A stretch of DNA of 5,168 nucleotides. Source: Bacteroidota bacterium (GTDB taxonomy: Bacteria > Bacteroidota > Bacteroidia > Chitinophagales > LD1). A model generated the notes under the pieces. That model saw nothing but the letters and a program-made list of their open reading frames with translations, made no database searches and was not told where the DNA came from. Where the stretch lies: contig JAEYZB010000021.1 in assembly GCA_023428205.1 (NCBI GenBank), positions 1 to 5,168 on the forward strand, written 5' to 3'. Positions 1 through 5,168 of the stretch are shown one piece after another. The first letter of the stretch is position 1; the number at the start of each line of letters is the position of its first letter. The translations under genes and the position numbers were made by a program.

Positions 1-2
1 AA

Positions 3-932
3 TTCGACCAATTGACGGCTGCAGTGATTGCTCCGTCCAGTTATTTGATGCAAGGGCAAAAGTACACGGCTCAAATTTTCGTAGCGGCTTCAAGTAAAGA
101 TCAAGATCCGGAAGTGTTTATCGGAGGAATTCCTGCTGGAGCGAGAAAAACAGAATTTGGATATGAGCCGATTGAAAGTAAAGAAGGTAATGTATCCGGT
201 TCTCCGCTTCCTGTAAAAGACGGGAAGGCTATTTTTGAAGCGGCAGCAACTGCCGTAGGTGAGAAAAAATATCGTGGAGTTATTCGCGTGAAAAATCCAA
301 ATGGAGATGGGTTTAAATTATATCCTTTTGAATCATCTTACCAAGTAGGAGCAAAATCAATTGTGGTTTCTCCAACCCAGATGAATGTGTTGTACATTGG
401 AGTTGATAATCCGATGAAAATTTCAGCAGCAGGGGTTCAATCACAAGACGTTTCTGCTTCTATTTCGGCTGGTTCTTTGACTAAAGGAGCAAACGGAGAA
501 TTTATCGCTAAAGTGACTACGGTAGGAAAGGTTACTATTAACGTTAGTGCCAAAATTGACGGAAAAGTACAAAGTATGGGTTCAGAAGAGTTTCGTGTGA
601 AACGTATTCCTGATCCGGTTCCTACTTTGGGCGGTAAGTTGCGTGGTGGTAATGCCAATGCGGCTTTAATAAAGGCACAATCAGGGATAGTACCTTTATT
701 GGAAAACTTTGACTTTCAGGCTCGTTTTAATGTTCAAAGTTTTAAAATGATTTATTCGTCTAAAGGAGACGTGTTGTCAGCAGAGACATCAGGTCCGATG
801 TTGAGTGCTCAAATGCAAGGGTTTTTAAGACGTGCTAAGGCGAAAGACATTATCATCATTGACGATATTAAAGTTGTCGGCCCTGATGGTCAGTCTCGTA
901 AATTATCGCAGGTAGCGTTTACCATTATATAA
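3..932 (+). CDS. gldM: Gliding motility / T9SS motor protein GldM (PorM), C-terminal part; 5' end outside window
   Basis: GldM is an inner-membrane protein whose long periplasmic part forms the shaft of the proton-driven GldL-GldM motor, powering type IX secretion and gliding. The frame is open to the left edge (F-D-Q-L precede T-A-A), so the TTG at 12 is not a start; 309 residues are visible, against roughly 510 for full-length family members. The N-terminal transmembrane helix and the first periplasmic domain are outside the window. What remains fits the later beta-rich domains: about residues 4-115 (with YRGVIRVKNPNG and a YPFESSYQVG end), 116-200 (starting at IVVSPTQMNVLYIGVDNP, ending GSEEFRVKRIPDP) and 203-309 (the C-terminal domain expected to contact GldK/GldN). 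The IGVDNP and EFRVKRIPDP segments are very typical of GldM. It ends with TAA, 19 bp before gldN, consistent with the gldKLMN operon. The family call rests on recognised motifs, not a database search. Confidence 0.93.
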   Translation, partial: FDQLTAAVIAPSSYLMQGQKYTAQIFVAASSKDQDPEVFIGGIPAGARKTEFGYEPIESKEGNVSGSPLPVKDGKAIFEAAATAVGEKKYRGVIRVKNPNGDGFKLYPFESSYQVGAKSIVVSPTQMNVLYIGVDNPMKISAAGVQSQDVSASISAGSLTKGANGEFIAKVTTVGKVTINVSAKIDGKVQSMGSEEFRVKRIPDPVPTLGGKLRGGNANAALIKAQSGIVPLLENFDFQARFNVQSFKMIYSSKGDVLSAETSGPMLSAQMQGFLRRAKAKDIIIIDDIKVVGPDGQSRKLSQVAFTII

Positions 933-951
933 TAACTTAAAGTTGGTAATT

Positions 952-1764
952 ATGAAAAAGGTATTGTCAGTAATTTTGGTGTGTGTTTCGGTTTTTGCGA
1001 TGGCGCAAGAGCCGTTGGACGGGGCGTATGTGAAAACAGTTTCGCCTGAAAAAAAACCGATTGAATACGATTTTATTCGTGAAGCGGATGTGTTTTGGCA
1101 AAAACGAATTTGGCGCGAAATAGACGTAAACCAAAAAATGAACTTGCCTTTTAAGTATCCTCAAGAGCCGTTGATCTCAATCATTCACGATTTGGCGAAA
1201 AGCGGAGAGTTAACGGTATACGATCCGGTTGTATTAGACGCTGACCAATTTAAAGCAGTAATGCCTGTGGCATCTGTAAAGAGAATTGGAGAGTCGGAGG
1301 ATACTACAACTCAAATTAATGCGGTAACGATGGAGGAAGAGCAAGTGGTTGTAAAAAATGAATTCAATCCATTAGATATAGTTAAATATCGCGTAAAGGA
1401 AGATTGGATTTTTAATGAAAATACGTCCGCTATGGTATGTCGCATTCTTGGTATTGCTCCTTTGAAGTATTCCAAAACGTCAGACGGTACTATTGTTGGG
1501 GTGGAGCCGATGTATTGGGTATACTATCCTGATTTGCGTTCAGTTTTGGCAAACAAGGAGGTGTTTAATCCTAAGAATGATGCTGTGCGTTTGAGTTGGG
1601 AAGATGTGTTTGAAGCACGCATGTTTGAGAGTTACATTACTAAGGAGTCTAATGTTTTGGATAGAAATATTAAAGAATATGCGCCAGGCGTTGATGGATT
1701 GTTAGAATCCGATCGTGTTAAGCAGACGATGTTTGAATTTGAACACGATTTGTGGACGTATTAA
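952..1764 (+). CDS. gldN: Gliding motility / T9SS protein GldN (PorN)
   Basis: GldN is a periplasmic T9SS component that associates with the lipoprotein GldK beneath the outer membrane and contacts the C-terminal end of GldM. The product is 270 residues. Residues 1-18 form a signal peptide (MKK, hydrophobic LSVILVCVSVFA, likely cleavage after AMA before QEP). Family-typical segments are ADVFWQKRIWREIDVNQKMN (45-64), then the YRVKEDWIFNENTSAMVCRI region (147-166), MYWVYYPDLRSVL (187-199) and WEDVFEARMFESYI (216-229). The ATG at 952 is preferred over the upstream in-frame TTG at 943 because it puts the signal peptide directly at the N-terminus. No clear Shine-Dalgarno is seen, which is normal in this phylum. 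It is the last gene of its operon: a strong hairpin terminator follows 22 bp after the stop. No truncation or frameshift is visible. Confidence 0.95.
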   Translation: MKKVLSVILVCVSVFAMAQEPLDGAYVKTVSPEKKPIEYDFIREADVFWQKRIWREIDVNQKMNLPFKYPQEPLISIIHDLAKSGELTVYDPVVLDADQFKAVMPVASVKRIGESEDTTTQINAVTMEEEQVVVKNEFNPLDIVKYRVKEDWIFNENTSAMVCRILGIAPLKYSKTSDGTIVGVEPMYWVYYPDLRSVLANKEVFNPKNDAVRLSWEDVFEARMFESYITKESNVLDRNIKEYAPGVDGLLESDRVKQTMFEFEHDLWTY

Positions 1765-1786
1765 TATTCAAATTACTTTAAAATTT

Positions 1787-1814
1787 AAATGCCCCGTATT
1801 TCGGGGCATTTTTT
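1787..1814 (+). terminator. Rho-independent terminator of the gldMN operon
   Basis: A perfect 10-bp stem pairs AAATGCCCCG (1787-1796) with CGGGGCATTT (1802-1811) around a 5-nt TATTT loop. A run of six T (1809-1814) starts in the 3' arm. It lies 22 bp after the gldN stop and separates the T9SS genes from ccmC. Confidence 0.93.
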
Positions 1815-1819
1815 ATTGT

Positions 1820-1842
1820 GTAAATACCTTTTTTGTATTTAC
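1820..1842. promoter_or_regulatory. Perfect 8-bp inverted repeat upstream of ccmC (candidate operator or leader hairpin)
   Basis: GTAAATAC (1820-1827) and GTATTTAC (1835-1842) are exact reverse complements separated by the 7-nt spacer CTTTTTT. The repeat ends 11 nt before the ccmC ATG and begins 5 nt after the T-run of the gldN terminator, so it occupies most of the space where ccmC transcription would have to start. It could be a binding site for a dimeric regulator or a weak AT-rich leader hairpin. It is not a terminator, because no T-run follows the 3' arm. The symmetry is seen directly; the function is inferred, and AT-rich DNA can give such repeats by chance. Confidence 0.4.
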
Positions 1843-1853
1843 TTCGCCTCGCA

Positions 1854-2933
1854 ATGAGCGATATAGTTGTTCCGAAATGGGTGAAAAAACAGTGGTGGAA
1901 ATACCTTGCTGTTGGTCTGTTGATATATGTATTGATTGGCGGTTTGGCTATTCCGCTGAGTCCGGGCTTAGATGTTGTAACGCCCTCTTTTTTTTATGCA
2001 GATTCTACTACTACGTTTCAACTGAAAGGGGAAAATACGCACTTTAAAAGTGGCGACAATACACAAGTTTTTATAAAAGCAGGAAGCCAATATTTTTGTG
2101 TCGAAGAAGTGCAAATAGTCGATGAAAAAACCTTGTTATTTTCTTTTTCATTCAATCAAATTACGGCAGAAAAAAATAGTGATAATAATTTTGATGTAAT
2201 CGTAAATAATGACGAAGATGGCACAATAGCGTTGCGAGAGTCATTGCTATTGATTGATTCTGAAAGTCAGGATTCTTCATACGTAAAACAACCTTGTGAG
2301 GTAGCGGTTAAAAATAATTTATATCAAGGATTTTCCTTCCCTTATCGCGAAATTTTGTACGAATCCATTCGCAATACATTTTATCACGTACCTATGTGGT
2401 TTGGAATGCAATTGATTTTGATTTTATCCTTGATATACAGCATTCGTTATTTAAGAAAAGGAAATTTGGTAGATGATGTAATCGCTTCCCAAGCAGTCAA
2501 TGTTTCGTTATTGTGCGGTGTTCTTGGGCTGCTTACCGGTATGATTTGGGCGAACTATACCTGGGGCGCACCGTGGACAAACGATCCTAAACTGAACGGT
2601 GCGGCAGTAGGGGTGTTGATTTATTTTGCATATATCGTTTTGCGCGGAGCAATTCAAGACCCTCAAAAGAAGGCTCGTATTAGTGCAGTGTATAATGTTT
2701 TTGCATTGGTTGTGTTTGTCTTATTCATCTTTATATTACCTCGAATTACAGATTCACTACATCCAGGCAATGGAGGGAATCCGGCATTTAGCAAATACGA
2801 TTTGGAAAGTAACATGCGAATGTTCTTTTATCCAGCTGTTATTGGTTGGACATTATTATTTGTGTGGATTCTTACGATTTGTGTACGACTTAGATTATTA
2901 GAACTTAAAAAAGAAGAAAATGAAAACGAATAG
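1854..2933 (+). CDS. ccmC: CcmC/CcsA-family cytochrome c maturation protein with N-terminal extracytoplasmic domain
   Basis: The CcmC family handles heme on the outer face of the inner membrane during cytochrome c maturation. The product is 359 residues with about six predicted membrane segments (near 17-36, 181-199, 214-232, 248-264, 279-297, 326-345). The family signature is a tryptophan-rich loop, WGAPWTNDPK (237-246), flanked by two candidate heme-ligand histidines: His178 in FYHVPMWF and His303 in DSLHPGNGG. The usual CcmC is around 220-250 residues. The excess lies in residues ~37-175, between the first two helices: a polar, beta-rich, possibly Ig-like stretch predicted to be extracytoplasmic, with two cysteines (82 and 148). 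The ATG at 1854 is chosen over the in-frame TTG at 1833, which lies inside the inverted repeat. The end overlaps the next gene by 14 bp. No ccmB is next to it; the upstream neighbour is gldN. The family call is firm; the role of the extra domain is unknown. Confidence 0.85.
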   Translation: MSDIVVPKWVKKQWWKYLAVGLLIYVLIGGLAIPLSPGLDVVTPSFFYADSTTTFQLKGENTHFKSGDNTQVFIKAGSQYFCVEEVQIVDEKTLLFSFSFNQITAEKNSDNNFDVIVNNDEDGTIALRESLLLIDSESQDSSYVKQPCEVAVKNNLYQGFSFPYREILYESIRNTFYHVPMWFGMQLILILSLIYSIRYLRKGNLVDDVIASQAVNVSLLCGVLGLLTGMIWANYTWGAPWTNDPKLNGAAVGVLIYFAYIVLRGAIQDPQKKARISAVYNVFALVVFVLFIFILPRITDSLHPGNGGNPAFSKYDLESNMRMFFYPAVIGWTLLFVWILTICVRLRLLELKKEENENE

Positions 2934-3114
2934 AATCATTTTATCGTTGTTGTGCTCGTTTTTTTACACCATTTGCTCGGCAAACGGATTAGATGAAGCA
3001 CTGCGCTCTAATCAGAAATATTATGTCGTGGCGGCTGTGCTCACGTGTATTTTTATCGGCATAGTGGTGTTTTTGGTTTTGATAGAAAAACGTCTGAAAA
3101 AATTAGAGAAGTAG
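2920..3114 (+). CDS. CcmD-like small membrane protein of cytochrome c maturation
   Basis: The product is 64 residues and resembles the small proteins annotated as CcmD family in Bacteroidetes. Residues 1-21 are a hydrophobic signal-like segment ending in CSANG. A short polar stretch follows (LDEALRSNQKYY), then one transmembrane helix (about 34-54, VVAAVLTCIFIGIVVFLVL) and a basic C-terminal tail (EKRLKKLEK), which predicts a cytoplasmic C-terminus. In proteobacteria CcmD is a tiny membrane protein that helps release the CcmC-heme-CcmE complex from the CcmAB transporter; applying that role here is inference from position and topology. The start overlaps the last 14 bp of ccmC in another frame, and the A/G-rich end of ccmC (AAGAAGAAA just before the ATG) may serve as the ribosome-binding region, suggesting translational coupling. 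It ends with TAG; I see no terminator directly after it. Confidence 0.78.
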   Translation: MKTNRIILSLLCSFFYTICSANGLDEALRSNQKYYVVAAVLTCIFIGIVVFLVLIEKRLKKLEK

Positions 3115-3126
3115 GGCTCTTAAATT

Positions 3127-3155
3127 TTGAGATGTGTAATTTTTGTTTAGGTTTG
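3127..3155 (+). promoter_or_regulatory. Bacteroidetes-type promoter of tRNA-Phe
   Basis: A TTG at 3127-3129 (within TTTTG) and a perfect TAnnTTTG element, TAGGTTTG at 3148-3155, are 18 bp apart. This matches the -33/-7 promoter consensus described for Bacteroides and Flavobacterium. Transcription would start near 3160, giving about 12 nt of leader before the mature tRNA. It lies just after the ccmD-like gene, so the tRNA need not depend on read-through. Confidence 0.72.
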
Positions 3156-3171
3156 CACTCCTTTTAAAAAC

Positions 3172-3244
3172 GGTTTGGTAGCTCAGTTGGTAGAGCAAAG
3201 GACTGAAAATCCTTGTGTCGGGGGTTCAAATCCCTCCCAGACCA
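3172..3244 (+). tRNA. tRNA-Phe (anticodon GAA)
   Basis: A complete 73-nt cloverleaf can be folded by eye. The acceptor arm pairs GGTTTGG (3172-3178) with CCAGACC (3237-3243) with one G-U pair. The D stem is GCTC/GAGC (3181-3184, 3193-3196). The anticodon stem AAGGA/TCCTT encloses the loop CTGAAAA (3203-3209) with anticodon GAA at 3205-3207. The T arm is GGGGG/CCCTC (one wobble) around TTCAAAT. The discriminator base is A3244. The 3' CCA is not encoded (ACT follows), so it must be added enzymatically. The gene has its own promoter upstream and terminator downstream, so it appears to be a single-gene transcript. Confidence 0.97.
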
Positions 3245-3249
3245 CTCTC

Positions 3250-3276
3250 AAAAGCCTCTTAGTCAGAGGCTTTTTT
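3250..3276 (+). terminator. Rho-independent terminator of tRNA-Phe
   Basis: A perfect 10-bp stem pairs AAAAGCCTCT (3250-3259) with AGAGGCTTTT (3265-3274) around the loop TAGTC, with a six-T run at 3271-3276. It starts 5 nt after the tRNA 3' end and isolates it from the following glycosyltransferase gene. Confidence 0.93.
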
Positions 3277-3287
3277 ATTTTATTCTG

Positions 3288-3317
3288 TTGGCGCAATAAA
3301 GTTTAATTATAGTTTTG
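3288..3317 (+). promoter_or_regulatory. Bacteroidetes-type promoter of the glycosyltransferase-accC unit
   Basis: TTG at 3288-3290 and a perfect TAnnTTTG element, TAGTTTTG at 3310-3317, are separated by 19 bp. Transcription would begin around 3321-3323. This decides the start of the next gene: the in-frame TTG at 3315 lies inside the -7 element, upstream of the expected transcript start, so it cannot be the initiation codon if this promoter is used. The remaining leader to the GTG at 3339 is about 16-18 nt. Confidence 0.72.
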
Positions 3318-3338
3318 TACAATAACCTACAGGCATCG

Positions 3339-4070
3339 GTGGATTCAGTAATTATTATTCCTACTTATAACGAAATTGGCAACATTGAAAAGATGGTGCG
3401 AAAGGTTTTTTCATTATCAAAGCCGTTTCATTTGTTGATAGTAGATGACGGTTCACCGGACGGCACTGCGCAGCGCGTAAAAGAATTGCAAACTGAATTT
3501 CCTGATTCCTTATTTCTCATTGAACGAAAAGGGAAGTTAGGATTGGGCACAGCCTATATCGCGGGATTTCATTGGGCTTTAGCGCGCGAATACCAATATA
3601 TATTTGAAATGGATTGCGATTTCTCACACAATCCTGATGATTTATTGCGCCTGAAAGAAGCCGTAGAAAGCGGAAATGCTGATATAGCGGTAGGTTCGCG
3701 CTATGTGAAAGGAGGCGGTTTTGTGAACTGGCCTCAAGACCGCATTTTTATTTCAAAAGGTGCGTCATTTTATGTAAATCTGATTACATGGATTGGCATA
3801 AAAGACCCGACAGCAGGGTTTGTGTGTTATCACCGAAGAGTGTTGCAAAAAATGGATTTGAGTAAAATTCGTTTTGTAGGATATGCGTTTCAAATAGAAA
3901 TGAAATTTGCTGCAAAAAAACTCGGTTTTATTATCAAAGAAATTCCAATCATTTTTACTGAGCGCGAAATTGGTGTTTCAAAAATGAACCGCAACATTAT
4001 CAAAGAAGGCATTTTAGGCGTATTGAAAATTCAATGGTTTAGCTTCTTTTCGTCTTACGCAAAGGGGTGA
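3339..4070 (+). CDS. Family 2 glycosyltransferase, polyprenol-phosphate mannosyltransferase (DPM1-like)
   Basis: The product probably transfers a sugar, typically mannose from GDP-mannose, to a polyprenyl phosphate at the cytoplasmic face of the membrane, making a lipid-linked donor for glycan synthesis. From the GTG it is 243 residues, the usual size for soluble single-domain members. GT-A motifs appear in order: IIIPTYNE (5-12), VDDGSPDGT (35-43), the metal-binding DxD in MDCDFSHNPD (Asp92, Asp94), AVGSRYVKGG (117-126), DPTAGF (156-161), GYAFQIEMKF (181-190) and EIPIIFTERE followed by GVSKM (201-215). There is no C-terminal membrane region as in GtrB/ArnC-type or fused DPM enzymes. GTG at 3339 is preferred over TTG at 3315 because it gives MDSVIIIPTYNE, the normal start of this family, and because 3315 lies within the promoter. 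The sugar and acceptor cannot be fixed from sequence. accC follows after 17 bp, likely co-transcribed without an obvious functional link. Confidence 0.88.
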   Translation: MDSVIIIPTYNEIGNIEKMVRKVFSLSKPFHLLIVDDGSPDGTAQRVKELQTEFPDSLFLIERKGKLGLGTAYIAGFHWALAREYQYIFEMDCDFSHNPDDLLRLKEAVESGNADIAVGSRYVKGGGFVNWPQDRIFISKGASFYVNLITWIGIKDPTAGFVCYHRRVLQKMDLSKIRFVGYAFQIEMKFAAKKLGFIIKEIPIIFTEREIGVSKMNRNIIKEGILGVLKIQWFSFFSSYAKG

Positions 4071-4087
4071 AAAAAACGAACACATTC

Positions 4088-4843
4088 ATGAAAAAAATCT
4101 TAGTAGCAAATCGGGGTGAAATTGCGTTGCGTGTCATGCGTACGGCTCGCGATATGGGTATAAAAACGGTGGCTGTTTTTTCGGAAGCCGATAGAAATTC
4201 TCCGCATGTTCGCTTCGCGGATGAGGCGGTGTGCATTGGTGCTGCGGCTTCCAAAGATTCGTATTTGCGGGGCGAAAAAATAGTGGAAGTGGCAAAATTA
4301 TTGGGGGTGGACGGCATTCATCCGGGTTATGGTTTTCTTTCGGAAAATGCAGATTTCGCGCGTTTGGTGGAAGAAAACGGCATCACCTTTATCGGACCAA
4401 CTCCCGAAGCAATTCAGATAATGGGAGATAAGCTTTCTGCAAAAGAAGCTGCGAAAAAATTTGATATACCGATGGTGCCGGGCAGTGAAGGCGCAATCAA
4501 TTCATTGGAAGAAGCGCAGGAAGTTTGCAAAATCACAGGCTTTCCTGTTTTAATAAAAGCGAGTGCAGGCGGAGGCGGAAAAGGAATGCGGGTGGTTGAA
4601 AAAAACGAGGAGCTTGCCGAGCAAATGCAGCGCGCGCAAAGTGAAGCGCTTTCCGCTTTCGGAAACGGAAGTGTGTTTATTGAAAAATATGTGGGTTCAC
4701 CCAAGCACATTGAAGTACAAGTGCTGGCAGATAATTATGGCAACACGGTGTATTTACACGAGCGCGAATGTTCTGTGCAGCGAAGACATCAAAAGGTTTT
4801 GGAAGAGGCTCCCAGTTCATGTCTTACTCCGGAAAAGCGCTAA
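4088..4843 (+). CDS. accC: Biotin carboxylase (acetyl-CoA carboxylase subunit AccC), cut short by an in-frame TAA
   Basis: AccC uses ATP and bicarbonate to carboxylate biotin on its carrier protein, the first half-reaction of acetyl-CoA carboxylase in fatty acid synthesis. The ATG at 4088 gives the canonical MKKILVANRGEIALRV start; the in-frame GTG at 4067 adds seven residues not typical of the family. Recognisable parts are the N-terminal domain (1-~112, with HPGYGFLSEN at 78-87), the ATP-grasp lid with LIKASAGGGGKGMR (155-168, Lys157 and the glycine loop) and ECSVQRRHQKVLEEAPSS (227-244). The frame then stops at TAA (4841-4843) after PEKR, giving 251 residues where the family has about 450. 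Conserved sequence continues in the same frame behind the stop (next entry), so this is an interrupted gene, not a naturally short protein. The conserved active-site Glu, Glu, Asn and Arg (E. coli E276, E288, N290, R292) lie beyond the stop, so the short product should be inactive. It follows the glycosyltransferase by 17 bp. Confidence 0.88.
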   Translation: MKKILVANRGEIALRVMRTARDMGIKTVAVFSEADRNSPHVRFADEAVCIGAAASKDSYLRGEKIVEVAKLLGVDGIHPGYGFLSENADFARLVEENGITFIGPTPEAIQIMGDKLSAKEAAKKFDIPMVPGSEGAINSLEEAQEVCKITGFPVLIKASAGGGGKGMRVVEKNEELAEQMQRAQSEALSAFGNGSVFIEKYVGSPKHIEVQVLADNYGNTVYLHERECSVQRRHQKVLEEAPSSCLTPEKR

Positions 4844-5168
4844 GCCATTGGCCAGGCGGCTGTTCGTGTGGCACAATCATGCGCATACATTGGTGCGGGA
4901 ACAGTAGAATTTTTGGTAGATGAAGCGCTGAATTTTTATTTCTTGGAAATGAACACGCGCTTGCAAGTAGAACATCCCGTAACGGAAATGATTACGGGAA
5001 TTGATTTGGTGCGCGAACAAATAAATATTGCGCGTGGCGAAAAATTATCCTTTGCGCAAGATGCAATTCCGCTTGTGGGACATGCAATGGAATTGCGCAT
5101 TTATGCAGAAGACCCCTTCAATAATTTTTTACCCGACATCGGAAAACTTTCTCAGTATAAAAAGCCCG
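4844..5168 (+). pseudogene. accC: In-frame continuation of accC beyond the stop; runs off the 3' edge
   Basis: Read in the same phase as the upstream accC, this stretch has no further stop and gives 108 residues of clear biotin carboxylase. [20 protein letters not shown] leads into VEFLVDE (carrying the first metal-binding Glu), then [17 protein letters not shown] with the second Glu, Asn and Arg of the active site, [17 protein letters not shown], and [13 protein letters not shown] near the edge. Joined to the first part, with the TAA counted as one residue, it aligns with the family without any gap at the junction. The window ends before the C-terminal ~90 residues. No promoter or good start codon is evident directly after the stop, so independent translation of this part is unlikely. 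Whether this is a true pseudogene or a one-base sequence error cannot be settled here. Confidence 0.82.

Noticed and set aside
437..658. Minus-strand open frame of 73 codons inside gldM
   Set aside because: It lies opposite strongly conserved GldM coding sequence and its translation shows no recognisable motif; it is a shadow frame.
3..932. gldM as a truncated or degenerate gene
   Set aside because: The frame is open to the window edge without a stop, so the missing N-terminus is only a window boundary effect.
1825..1835. TACCTTTTTTG as a -7 promoter element for ccmC
   Set aside because: It has two extra T compared with TAnnTTTG and no TTG about 19 bp upstream, where the gldN terminator hairpin lies instead.
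1715..2047. Plus-strand open frame of 110 codons across the gldN end, terminator and ccmC start
   Set aside because: It runs through a perfect terminator hairpin and overlaps two well-supported genes in another frame; the product is cysteine-rich noise.
3172..3300. tRNA-Phe 3' end as an integration (att) site
   Set aside because: There is no integrase, no repeated copy of the tRNA 3' end in the window, and the downstream genes are ordinary housekeeping genes.
4039..4317. Minus-strand open frame opposite the glycosyltransferase end and accC start
   Set aside because: It is antisense to two conserved genes, with low-complexity composition and no family resemblance.
4563..4907. Plus-strand 114-codon frame overlapping the accC stop, as possible evidence of a frameshift
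   Set aside because: Conserved biotin carboxylase residues are in the original frame on both sides of the stop. This alternative frame gives no family match, so a nonsense codon and not a frameshift explains the interruption.

Overview
The window reads as a stretch of a Bacteroidetes (Bacteroidota) chromosome. Three things point there independently. The 5' part carries gldM and gldN, the gliding / type IX secretion (T9SS) genes known essentially from this phylum. The cytochrome c maturation pair is a CcmC-type protein followed by a very small CcmD-like protein, in the form seen in Bacteroidetes. Two promoters match the phylum-specific consensus (TTG at about -33, TAnnTTTG at about -7). The DNA is AT-rich and Shine-Dalgarno sequences are weak or absent, which also fits. 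I cannot place it more finely than phylum. All genes are on the + strand.

Layout: (1) bases 3-932 hold the C-terminal part of gldM (5' end cut by the window), followed after 19 bp by gldN (952-1764). A strong intrinsic terminator (1787-1814) closes this operon. GldM forms the periplasmic shaft of the T9SS motor and GldN belongs to the GldK/N assembly on the periplasmic face of the outer membrane. (2) Bases 1854-3114 hold a two-gene cytochrome c maturation unit: a CcmC-family heme-handling membrane protein with an unusual ~140-residue extracytoplasmic insert, and a 64-residue CcmD-like protein whose start overlaps the end of ccmC. A perfect 8-bp inverted repeat lies just upstream of ccmC. (3) Bases 3127-3276 are a self-contained tRNA-Phe(GAA) unit with its own promoter and terminator. 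(4) Bases 3288 onward form a second transcription unit: a good promoter, a family-2 glycosyltransferase of the polyprenol-phosphate mannosyltransferase type (best start GTG at 3339), then 17 bp later accC, the biotin carboxylase subunit of acetyl-CoA carboxylase, which runs off the 3' edge.

The most unusual observation is in accC. The frame is interrupted by a single in-frame TAA (4841-4843), and the same frame then continues with well-conserved biotin carboxylase sequence to the end of the window. The stop lies before the conserved Glu/Asn/Arg active-site residues, so the 251-residue product should be inactive. No indel is needed to restore the family alignment. A point nonsense mutation or a single-base sequencing error are the simplest explanations. 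Code reassignment is unlikely because TAA, TAG and TGA all end other genes here.

I found no CRISPR array, insertion sequence, integrase, defence system or other accessory island; this is ordinary housekeeping and T9SS chromosome with a few local oddities.
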